From: Clostridiales bacterium UBA1779
Lineage (GTDB): Bacteria > Bacillota > Clostridia > Oscillospirales > CAG-272
NCBI GenBank assembly: GCA_002314565.1
Contig: DCGL01000091.1
Location: 1-8,967 of the forward strand
DNA length: 8,967 nt
Reading direction: 5' to 3'
In this document: one piece after another, positions 1-6,235 of the stretch
How positions within the stretch are numbered: position 1 is the first letter of the stretch
How the letters are laid out: each line of letters begins with the position of its first letter
The notes under the pieces: generated by a model
Database searches by the model: none
What the model was told of the DNA's origin: nothing
What the model saw: the letters and a program-made list of their open reading frames with translations, nothing else
Position numbers and translations under genes: made by a program

Positions 1-7
1 TCCGCAG

Positions 8-38
8 AACCGTCCCCCGGTTTACTTTTTATTTTTTA
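8..38 (+). repeat. Edge fragment related to the window's palindromic repeat family, followed by a T-rich tract
   Basis: Bases 11-20 read CGTCCCCCGG, identical to the outer end of the right arms of the two large palindromes (2138-2147 and 5428-5437). The sequence inward of it differs: GCAGAAC precedes it instead of CCACCACTTA. A small 5-bp stem (8-12 with 18-22) can form, and T-rich sequence follows at 21-37, so on the plus strand it could act as a weak terminator for a gene left of the window. It lies about 15 bases beyond the stop of the NlpC/P60 lipoprotein gene, the same gene-end position as the other repeats. Whether a matching left arm exists cannot be seen because the window ends here. 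Confidence 0.4.
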
Positions 39-2054
39 TCCAACAAGAGAGGGTCTTAATACGAGAAATTCCTTGTATGCCGTCAGAGTGTCGAGATAAT
101 CCTGCACCGTCGTTCCTATGGAAAGCTTCGACGGGTCAAGATCGGCAAAAGCGCCGGATGCATCAAGGCCGTACAGTGCGTGATTGTAATAGATATATGC
201 GGTGTAGGAATCGTTATATCCGGAATGCGCGCAAATAATATCCCCGTCCTCAAGATTGGAAATCAGAACGCGGCGCAGACGCGTATTGACTTTTTCGTAT
301 TTCAGGCTTTTGTTTGCACTCGTGATTTCCTCATTCGCAACAGAAAGCCCACCGTATATTACGTGGCAGAGTACCGAGCTGTCCTTGGCGGCAAGCATAA
401 CCGTATTTGAAACGATATACTTATTGATTACCGCTTTCGGTGTTGCGAAGGAGTTCAAAAGTTCAGCTCCCGGAATACCGAGTTTTGCGTATACGGCAGC
501 GGCAGCCTTTATATCGTTGTCAAATTTTGTGCCGAGAGTCTGGTTTATGGCAGCTTCAATCTTTTCGGAGTCGATTCTCACGGCTGCAAGCTCATAAATC
601 AGCTTGTTGGTTCTGATGCTGTTTACGTAAGTCTTCGAATCTTCAATATCCGTTCCCCCGGCAAGGCCTTCATTGACCTTCAAAACGTATGTAAATTCAG
701 CCTTTTCACCGGCACCGAGATTGCCGACGTGGAAGCAGATTTTGTTCTCATCAGCAAAATAAACACCCGGGTCAGAAGCGGAAACGAAAGAAAGGTTCTT
801 CGGTATTTCCTCTTCAGCATTTATTGACATCATAGCCTTTGACGAGGTATTGACAACTGTAACTTTGAACGTAATCTCATCCCCGGAATAAACGCTGTTT
901 CCGTAATAAAGGTCTGCCCCCTGACGTGTGGCAGCCTTTTCTATATTCAGACCATCGTACAGATATCTTGCAATTGCATACGGGGTGAGACTTGAATTTC
1001 TCATTCTTCCCGTTTCCGGGTCAGCAGGTCTGAAAATGGCGATTGCAGTCACGTTATCGGCAAAGAGATAGCTGTTTGACGTGCTTTTTCTTCCGTCCTG
1101 CTGAGTGGCGGGAGTGACGGTTTTAGTGAAAAATCTGTCCCAGTCGTCTATATTTATCGTGCCGTATACTGCTTCATCCACTGCAGCCTTCTCTATCGAG
1201 GTCTTCGGGTCAACACCTCCGGCACTGGTCTTTGCGTTTGCCGAACCGGTTGAATGAATGATTTTTCCGTCTCCGAGGTACATAATAACGTGGCCCGTAT
1301 CCGCTCTGTAATAATTGATAACGTCTCCGGGCTGCAAAACGCTCTTGACTTCGTTCCAGAAAGCTGCCGCATCAGCAGCGTTTGCTTTATATGCCGCAAG
1401 CTCATCTCCGGTAATATAATAAAGCAATTCCTTATCGGGCCCCGCCTCCCGCGTCTTCATATCTGCATTGATATTCTTTGTGCTGACCGATTTTCCCACT
1501 TCAAGCAGGTTTCTCGCAAACGTGAAATAATAGACGGAGTTCACAAAGCTCGAACAGTCGAGATACAAAGCCCTCTGTGACGTCGCATCTTCGGGGGTTG
1601 CATTGAAGTTTCTTCTGTAATTGTACTGGTCATACTGAGTCTGCGGCTTCACCGAGGAGTCCGTCCGACTCTCATAAGACTGATTGAAATATGCTCTTGC
1701 AACGGCCGCAAGAATTTCGGGAATATGATTTTCCGCATCCGCCGTGAGGGCTCCGTTTACAAGATTGTATTCCGCATCGCTGAGCTTTTTGTACTCCTCA
1801 TACGTCAACTGACATCTTTCATCAAAAGAAAGAGCTTCAAACCTTGAAAAGACTTCGGCCACTGCCGCTTCGCTGTTAATATCAAGCTTTTCAATCATAT
1901 CCTTCACCGTATCAATCCCGTTCTTTTCCTGCATTTCCGTCGCGGCGTCTGTCAGCGCCGCAGTTTCTTCAGTCTGCCCTGCCCCGCATGACGCGAGCAT
2001 CAGAGTGATAACGGCCAAAAAAGCCGACAATAGTTTCTTATTTTGCTTTCTCAT
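36..2054 (-). CDS. NlpC/P60 family cell-wall peptidase lipoprotein with DUF11-like domain and degenerate second NlpC/P60-like module
   Basis: A predicted exported lipoprotein of 672 residues. The N-terminus has a K-rich start, a hydrophobic core (about 8-20) and lipobox LASC with lipidated Cys23. Residues about 110-345 form an NlpC/P60 domain, a family that usually cleaves gamma-D-glutamyl-diamino acid bonds in peptidoglycan stem peptides. DCSSF carries the nucleophile Cys167, QPGDV (241-245) is the usual strand motif, TGHVIMYLGDG carries His255, and His267 is a third candidate; the domain ends in FRP. Residues about 383-462 resemble a DUF11-type beta-sandwich (SGDEITFKVTVVNTS). Residues about 545-672 repeat the NlpC layout (DSSVL, EDGDII, TAYIYY, LRP) with the catalytic Cys and His replaced. 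Met at 2054 is chosen because GGAGGA lies 7 bases upstream and the signal peptide starts there; an in-frame ATG at 2120 lies in a palindrome. No promoter is seen before it, so it may depend on transcription from the gene at 2157-4265. The exact substrate is unknown. Confidence 0.85.
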   Translation of the reverse strand: MRKQNKKLLSAFLAVITLMLASCGAGQTEETAALTDAATEMQEKNGIDTVKDMIEKLDINSEAAVAEVFSRFEALSFDERCQLTYEEYKKLSDAEYNLVNGALTADAENHIPEILAAVARAYFNQSYESRTDSSVKPQTQYDQYNYRRNFNATPEDATSQRALYLDCSSFVNSVYYFTFARNLLEVGKSVSTKNINADMKTREAGPDKELLYYITGDELAAYKANAADAAAFWNEVKSVLQPGDVINYYRADTGHVIMYLGDGKIIHSTGSANAKTSAGGVDPKTSIEKAAVDEAVYGTINIDDWDRFFTKTVTPATQQDGRKSTSNSYLFADNVTAIAIFRPADPETGRMRNSSLTPYAIARYLYDGLNIEKAATRQGADLYYGNSVYSGDEITFKVTVVNTSSKAMMSINAEEEIPKNLSFVSASDPGVYFADENKICFHVGNLGAGEKAEFTYVLKVNEGLAGGTDIEDSKTYVNSIRTNKLIYELAAVRIDSEKIEAAINQTLGTKFDNDIKAAAAVYAKLGIPGAELLNSFATPKAVINKYIVSNTVMLAAKDSSVLCHVIYGGLSVANEEITSANKSLKYEKVNTRLRRVLISNLEDGDIICAHSGYNDSYTAYIYYNHALYGLDASGAFADLDPSKLSIGTTVQDYLDTLTAYKEFLVLRPSLVG

Positions 2055-2061
2055 TGCTGCA

Positions 2062-2067
2062 TCCTCC
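2062..2067 (-). promoter_or_regulatory. Ribosome binding site fixing the start of the NlpC/P60 lipoprotein
   Basis: GGAGGA on the minus strand, 7 bases before the ATG whose first base is 2054. It selects this start over the upstream in-frame ATG at 2120, which lies in the arm of the 2095-2148 palindrome and would add a non-signal-like leader beginning MHHHLRPP. Confidence 0.8.
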
Positions 2068-2094
2068 AAAAGTGCGTTTTGCCGTGGGGGGCGG

Positions 2095-2148
2095 ACCGGG
2101 GGACGTAAGTGGTGGTGCAAAAATGCACCACCACTTACGTCCCCCGGT
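2095..2148. repeat. 54-bp near-perfect palindrome, copy 1 of the CCGGGGGACGTAAGTGGTGG family
   Basis: Two perfectly complementary 25-base arms (2095-2119 and 2124-2148) flank a 4-base AAAA loop. The core 20-mer CCGGGGGACGTAAGTGGTGG is at 2096-2115, with its reverse complement at 2128-2147. It fills over half of the 102-base gap between two lipoprotein genes. On the minus strand the stem is followed by C/G-rich sequence, not a T-run, so it is not a classical intrinsic terminator for the upstream gene. On the plus strand a moderately T-rich stretch follows (2151-2165). As RNA it would form a very stable intercistronic hairpin that could block 3' exonucleases or reduce downstream expression. The variable bases at the tip (TGCA) differ from those of the second locus, while the core is identical. 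Confidence 0.95.
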
Positions 2149-2156
2149 GCATTTTA

Positions 2157-4265
2157 TTATTTCTTCTCTATTCTTATCATCGACCAGAGGCCGGGATTTA
2201 CGGAAATTGTCAGCTTGTCGCCGTCCTGGGACCATGTGAGTTTTTGCTGGGCGGAGGTCACGGTCGGGGAAACGCCGGTGACGGCGGTGACCTTCTGACC
2301 GAAGGGGATTGTGACGGTAACGGTGACGGGCTTGTCTTCATAGACTCCTTTTGAGCCGTACGTGATAAGGTGCAGCCACCACTTCGAGCCGTCTGCGTTT
2401 GAACGCAGTGTGGTTTCAACGTATCCCTCTCTGTCTTCAGTGACTTTTACAAGGTCATAGGCGCCGAGAGTTTCAAGCATCTTCAGGTAATCTTCGCTGA
2501 CCTTTGCAACGCTTTCGGATGCGCCTGAGAGATACGATTTTACGTATGCGACCTTTCCAAGTCCTACGTCGGCGGTAAAGCCTGTCGTCATAGCAGAGAA
2601 CTTCGTTCCGGTCCACTTTTCGGCGACGTCATAATCGCGTTCGGCATATTTCCAGCCGTACTGCACGGTATAGGTTCTTCCGAAGGCAGTGCCGAGAATG
2701 AGAACCTTTCCGCCATTCTGAATATAGTCGTAAAGAGTTGCTTCGAATTCCTTGTCAAGAAGCGTGAGATCGGGGATGATAATCAGGCTGTACTGACTGA
2801 TTTCATCAAAGGATGGATTCTTTTCGGCGCAGATATAGTCGTAAGGAATACCGGTTCTTGCCAGGGCAACGGCGGCCTTTCGGGGAGAATTGGCAAGAAA
2901 CGTCAGCGTCCCCGTAATTCTGAGTGTATAGGCGTCGATATTCTGCCATGAATAAACGATTGCAACGGACGCGGCAGAGGCGCTGTCGGCGAAGGCTTCA
3001 GTATCATTTGCTTTTATTGTGTTTGTTCCGTCTATGAATTTGAAGAAGGTCTGCGTGCCCTTTGTCGTGGTCGGAGCCATAAGTGCTCCGTTCCCCGCAA
3101 CGGCCTCTGCATAAGCAGTATAATACATATAATCTTCGGGAACCTGGGATGAAAGTCCGTTGAACTGTGTCATCAGCTGAGTGTTCGGGTTGAGCGCCTC
3201 ATACTGACGGAAGAAATACAGGGTGCTTTCCTCGCCGGAGGCCACAACAGTCCGCGCCCCGTACTCAACGAGCATATCTTCAAGTCCTTTAAGCGTATAA
3301 TATGCGTGCGGAGTTCCGTTTATGCCGAGATTCGGCCAGACCGAGAACTCGGGATTGTATTTCTGACACTCCTTCTGAACGTCAAGAACGAAATCTATGT
3401 AATTGTCAAGTCTCCACATAAAGAACAGACGCTGTCCCTCGGCCGACAGATTGAGCGTGGTTGTCGGAATGGCGATTGAAGCCCCAGTCATCTGCTTCGA
3501 ATATTCCGCCCATTCCTGTTTGCAGTAATCGCAGCAGCAGTTGTATCCTACGCCGTAAGCGTAGGGGTTGGCATCGTAGAACATACCGTCAAGTCCGCCT
3601 TTGGCGGCGGTGACACTCGCCTTGCGGACAAGCTCCTGAAATTTCGGGTTGTTTATGCAGGCATAGCCCGTAGTTTTGTCGACTGAAGTGACGTAATTAC
3701 CCGCAGAATTCTTGACGGAGTACTCCTTCCAGTTCATACCGGCCTTTTCATGCGCTTCTATGTTGAGCAGGCACATCGGAAGCGATGACGTCGTCTTCAT
3801 TCCCATTTCTTTGGCAACCGCAAGGGCAGGAGCACAATATTCAACGACGCTCTCGTAATAATTATTCAGCAGCGTGGAGCCCTTGACAGTGGTTCCGTTC
3901 ACCTTGTAGTTTGCAAAAACGTTCAGAAAGTTTATTTTCAGAGTTTTGCAGGCACCGATATTCCAGTAAGCAATGCCGCCATTTTTGTCTACGGTGAAGG
4001 TTCCGCCGTTCCAGTCGAGAGCCGCATTGTAAACCGTCTTATGAATAACGTTGTAGGCGGAAGGAGTTCCCACCTGAACCTTGGGTTCCTCTGTCGTTTC
4101 CTCTGCGGTCGTAAGCTCTTCGGTCGTGATTTTTTCAGCTGCCGGTGCTTCTGTGATTTCCGTGGAAACGGGTACGTCCGTGCCTTTTTCGCAGGAGGAC
4201 AGTGCGGAAAATACTGAAATAATAAGAAGCAATGCTGCAGTGATTCTGAGTGTTTTTGATTTCAT
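2157..4265 (-). CDS. Glycoside hydrolase-like surface lipoprotein (GHL6/GH42-like barrel with trimerisation-like domain)
   Basis: A predicted exported lipoprotein of 702 residues: basic start, hydrophobic core (about 8-22), lipobox LSSC with Cys25, then a T/E/P-rich linker (about 30-66) typical of surface-anchored clostridial proteins. Residues about 70-420 look like a TIM barrel of the hypothetical glycosyl hydrolase 6 (GHL6) or GH42-related type. GLDGMFYDANP includes Asp231, a candidate catalytic or substrate-binding acid, and ASGEES includes Glu345/Glu346. The cluster YNCCCDYC (Cys243, 245, 248) with upstream Cys203 recalls the GH42 structural zinc site. Residues about 432-580 resemble the beta-galactosidase trimerisation (GATase-like) domain: SVAIVYSW, then SLIIIPDLTLLD and GGKVLILG. 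A beta-rich tail (about 590-702) follows. The start has AAGGA 8 bases upstream. The class is fairly secure; substrate and activity are unknown, and it may be a binding protein rather than an enzyme. Confidence 0.8.
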   Translation of the reverse strand: MKSKTLRITAALLLIISVFSALSSCEKGTDVPVSTEITEAPAAEKITTEELTTAEETTEEPKVQVGTPSAYNVIHKTVYNAALDWNGGTFTVDKNGGIAYWNIGACKTLKINFLNVFANYKVNGTTVKGSTLLNNYYESVVEYCAPALAVAKEMGMKTTSSLPMCLLNIEAHEKAGMNWKEYSVKNSAGNYVTSVDKTTGYACINNPKFQELVRKASVTAAKGGLDGMFYDANPYAYGVGYNCCCDYCKQEWAEYSKQMTGASIAIPTTTLNLSAEGQRLFFMWRLDNYIDFVLDVQKECQKYNPEFSVWPNLGINGTPHAYYTLKGLEDMLVEYGARTVVASGEESTLYFFRQYEALNPNTQLMTQFNGLSSQVPEDYMYYTAYAEAVAGNGALMAPTTTKGTQTFFKFIDGTNTIKANDTEAFADSASAASVAIVYSWQNIDAYTLRITGTLTFLANSPRKAAVALARTGIPYDYICAEKNPSFDEISQYSLIIIPDLTLLDKEFEATLYDYIQNGGKVLILGTAFGRTYTVQYGWKYAERDYDVAEKWTGTKFSAMTTGFTADVGLGKVAYVKSYLSGASESVAKVSEDYLKMLETLGAYDLVKVTEDREGYVETTLRSNADGSKWWLHLITYGSKGVYEDKPVTVTVTIPFGQKVTAVTGVSPTVTSAQQKLTWSQDGDKLTISVNPGLWSMIRIEKK

Positions 4266-4298
4266 AAAAAATATCCTTATCAGAGTTTTTTTGTATTT

Positions 4299-4326
4299 AA
4301 TTTAATCGTGGAACATACGACGTAAA
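4299..4326 (-). promoter_or_regulatory. Weak candidate promoter for the glycoside hydrolase-like lipoprotein
   Basis: On the minus strand, TTTACG (4321-4326) and TAAATT (4299-4304) are separated by 16 bases and lie in the 129-base gap after the isomerase gene. Each box matches the sigma-A consensus only partly. No terminator hairpin is seen between the isomerase stop (4395) and this point, so read-through from the isomerase promoter is an equally good explanation. Confidence 0.25.
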
Positions 4327-4394
4327 GCGCGCAGGCCTGTTCAAATCCGTCTTATCTAAATATTCCGGATGTGAGAGACAGCGTTAGGGCAGTA

Positions 4395-5270
4395 TCAGAG
4401 CTTCAAGAGATATCTTCCCGTCTCATATACGTATTTTACGTATACATCAACGAGCTCTGCGGGGACTTTTCTCAGCGACACTTCATAGTTGAAGCATTCT
4501 TCGTATCCTATTTCGCGAAGACATTTCATAATTCCCGGCCAGTTAACATTTCCGAGGAAAGGAACGGTATGAAGGTCATCCTTGCCGAGATTGTCATCGA
4601 CGTGAGTGGCCTTTAAATACTTCCCGATTTTCTTAATCTGCTCTGTCTGATTTTTAAATACCCGGTTTCCGTGTCCGAAGTCCCAGCAGACCTGTACCAT
4701 CGGATCATTGAAGGCTTCGACTATGCGAAGCAGGTCTTCGGGAGTGCTTCCGAAGCGGCGTCCGTCGGCATCGGCCATATTTTCAAAAGCAAGTCCTACG
4801 CCGAGCTTTTTTGCCTGCTCGAAAATCGGTCCGTAGATCTTCAGATTGTAAGCGGCGTTCTTCTCGGGACAGAGCTCATCCGCCACGTTTTCATACTCAA
4901 CCGGGTGTACTACAGCCCACTTTACACCGAGAGCTCCTGAGATTTCGACTGAGCGTCTCGTCATTTCTCTGAAATACTCATTCATCTCGCAGCCCGGGTC
5001 GGTGTTGGATGAACGGCGTCCGGCAATTTTGGGATAAGGAAGATGAGACTGCGCGATATCAAGGCCGAGCTTCTCTTTCACTGCGACAATCTTCTCAAGA
5101 GTTTCTCTCCAGTCGTCAAGATTGAGCTCCGTCTCGTTTCTCTGCATGGGACACATACAGAAATCTATAGCGTCAAAGCCTGCCTCGTGAGTTTTTTCGA
5201 GAGCTCTGGCATACCCCATTTTATCGGGTGTGTTGCTGTAATAAAAGCTTGTCATCGTGCTGAGTTTCAT
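4395..5270 (-). CDS. Sugar phosphate isomerase/epimerase family TIM-barrel protein
   Basis: A 291-residue cytoplasmic protein with no signal peptide or membrane segment, normal length for the xylose isomerase-like / AP endonuclease family 2 barrel (PF01261). Members isomerise or epimerise sugars, keto-sugars or inositol derivatives using a divalent metal. Visible strand-end motifs are AQSHLPYP (73-80), AVVHPVEY (119-126), LAFENM with Glu163, VCWDFGHGN with Asp197 and His200, ATHVDDN with His223 and Asp225, His234, and NYEVS with Glu263. Glu163, Asp197, His223 and Glu263 are plausible metal ligands by family analogy. The start has a near-ideal AGGAGGT site (5277-5283) 6 bases upstream and a good promoter (5307-5335). 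It precedes the glycoside hydrolase-like lipoprotein by 129 bases, which fits a role in processing a released sugar, but the substrate cannot be named from sequence. Confidence 0.85.
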   Translation of the reverse strand: MKLSTMTSFYYSNTPDKMGYARALEKTHEAGFDAIDFCMCPMQRNETELNLDDWRETLEKIVAVKEKLGLDIAQSHLPYPKIAGRRSSNTDPGCEMNEYFREMTRRSVEISGALGVKWAVVHPVEYENVADELCPEKNAAYNLKIYGPIFEQAKKLGVGLAFENMADADGRRFGSTPEDLLRIVEAFNDPMVQVCWDFGHGNRVFKNQTEQIKKIGKYLKATHVDDNLGKDDLHTVPFLGNVNWPGIMKCLREIGYEECFNYEVSLRKVPAELVDVYVKYVYETGRYLLKL

Positions 5271-5306
5271 TTTCGAACCTCCTGATATATATTTCTATAG
5301 ATGTAT

Positions 5307-5335
5307 AGTATATCACAAAGTCGAAAATCAGGCAA
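5307..5335 (-). promoter_or_regulatory. Sigma-A type promoter of the isomerase/epimerase gene
   Basis: On the minus strand, -35 TTGCCT (5330-5335) and -10 TATACT (5307-5312) are separated by exactly 17 bases. The -10 box matches 5 of 6 and the -35 box 4 of 6 consensus bases. Transcription would start near 5300, giving a leader of about 30 bases that contains the AGGAGGT ribosome site at 5277-5283. The -35 box lies only 9 bases from the 31-bp tandem repeat starting at 5345. Confidence 0.7.
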
Positions 5336-5344
5336 GAAGCATTT

Positions 5345-5406
5345 TAAAAATCAGCCGGGGGACGTAAGTGGTGGCTAAAAATCAGCCGGGGGACGTAAGT
5401 GGTGGC
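5345..5406. repeat. Perfect tandem duplication of a 31-bp unit containing the palindrome core
   Basis: Bases 5345-5375 and 5376-5406 are identical. Each unit begins TAAAAATCAG and contains CCGGGGGACGTAAGTGGTGG (5355-5374 and 5386-5405) followed by C. The second unit forms most of the left arm of the adjacent 64-bp palindrome; the first is an extra left arm. The single right arm (5412-5443) can therefore pair with either copy. The exactness of the duplication implies a recent event such as replication slippage on the hairpin, or element insertion. Confidence 0.95.
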
Positions 5407-5443
5407 AGAAATTTCTGCCACCACTTACGTCCCCCGGCTGATT
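5377..5443 (-). terminator. 64-bp perfect palindrome with T-run, likely terminator of the ABC transporter operon
   Basis: Bases 5380-5443 form a perfect palindrome with 32-base arms centred on AATT (5410-5413), holding the core 20-mer at 5386-5405 and its complement at 5418-5437. It begins 5 bases after the stop of the ATPase gene (5449). On the minus strand the stem runs into five Ts (complement of 5377-5381), giving a hairpin plus U-tract. This is also copy 2 of the repeat family seen at 2095-2148, so the terminator appears to be supplied by a repeat element. Confidence 0.75.
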
Positions 5444-5448
5444 CAGGT

Positions 5449-6204
5449 TTACCAACCTCTGTCCATCAGCCACGAAGCGAGCTTGCGCTCGCGCTCGCGG
5501 GCTTCGGTGCAGTCGTTGACGAATTCGCCGCGGATGCAGCCGTCCTCGAGATAGATGACGCGGGAGCAGCGGGCTGCGACCTTGGAGTCGTGGGTTACCA
5601 TAATTATTGTGGTTCCGTCGGCGTTGAGCTTGACCAGCTCGTCCATAACCTCGTCTGAGGAAGCGCGGTTGAGGGCTCCGGTCGGCTCGTCGGCGAAGAG
5701 GACCTTCGGGTTGTTTATCATGCTGCGGGCGATGCAGGCGCGCTGAAGCTGACCGCCGGATACTTCGTTTATGTCGTTGTCGGCAATTTCGATGATGCCG
5801 AGGCGGCGCATCAGCGCTTCAGCGCGCAGCTGCTTTTCTTTGCGGCTGATTTTTTCTTTTTTGCTTTCGGCAGAGGGCAGCAGTATGTTGTCGAGGACAG
5901 ACAGATTCTTCATCATATACATCTGCTGGAAGATAAAGCCCATACTGTCGAGGCGGAAGTCCGCCATCTTGGCCTGACTCAGATCGGTGAGCTCCGTCCC
6001 ATCGAAGACCACGCTTCCGCCGGTCGGCTTGTCCATTCCGGAGACGGAGTACAACAGCGTCGATTTTCCGGATCCCGACGGCCCCATAACCGCCAGCATC
6101 TCTCCCTCTTCAACAGTGAAATTGAGGTTCTTCAGCACGTTTACCTGACGCTTTTCAACCACGTATGTCTTGCACAGATCTTTTACTTCAATTATTTTAC
6201 TCAT
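5449..6204 (-). CDS. ABC transporter ATP-binding protein (MacB/LolD-type)
   Basis: A 251-residue cytoplasmic ATPase that energises the permease encoded just upstream. All nucleotide-binding motifs are intact: Walker A GPSGSGKST (41-49), Q-loop Gln93 in IFQQ, signature VSGGQ (148-152), Walker B VLFADEP with Asp172 and Glu173, D-loop region GALNR, and switch His205 in MVTHD. The sequence around the Q-loop and signature is typical of the MacB/LolD class, whose ATPases pair with FtsX-like permeases to move lipids, lipoproteins, peptides or antibiotics from or across the membrane. It starts 31 bases after the permease stop, with AAAGGA 10 bases before its ATG, so it is the second gene of a two-gene operon. 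The charged tail (about 234-251, EARERERK) is ordinary. Its 3' half is noticeably more GC-rich than the permease gene. The transported substrate is unknown. Confidence 0.93.
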   Translation of the reverse strand: MSKIIEVKDLCKTYVVEKRQVNVLKNLNFTVEEGEMLAVMGPSGSGKSTLLYSVSGMDKPTGGSVVFDGTELTDLSQAKMADFRLDSMGFIFQQMYMMKNLSVLDNILLPSAESKKEKISRKEKQLRAEALMRRLGIIEIADNDINEVSGGQLQRACIARSMINNPKVLFADEPTGALNRASSDEVMDELVKLNADGTTIIMVTHDSKVAARCSRVIYLEDGCIRGEFVNDCTEARERERKLASWLMDRGW

Positions 6205-6235
6205 TTTTCTTATTTCCTTTCAATTTCCACTTTTT

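Noticed and set aside
2055..2120. Upstream in-frame ATG extending the NlpC/P60 lipoprotein by 22 residues
   Set aside because: The extension is encoded by the palindrome arm, would spoil the signal peptide, and has no ribosome site; the ATG at 2054 has GGAGGA at the right distance.
2095..2148. Integron attC site
   Set aside because: The arms are perfectly paired with no unpaired extrahelical bases or attC core-site pattern, and there is no integrase or gene cassette layout.
2005..2354. Several overlapping small frames on both strands around the first palindrome, encoding HHHLRPP-like peptides
   Set aside because: They arise because the palindrome lacks stops in several frames; they overlap real genes antisense and have no credible ribosome sites.
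5345..5443. CRISPR-like array of direct repeats
   Set aside because: Only two head-to-tail units with no spacer between them, plus an inverted copy; no cas genes nearby.
5473..5506. GC-rich inverted repeats near the end of the ATPase gene (GCGAGC with GCTCGC, CGAAGC with GCTTCG)
   Set aside because: They lie inside the intact coding sequence for the Arg/Glu-rich tail and are explained by codon repetition.
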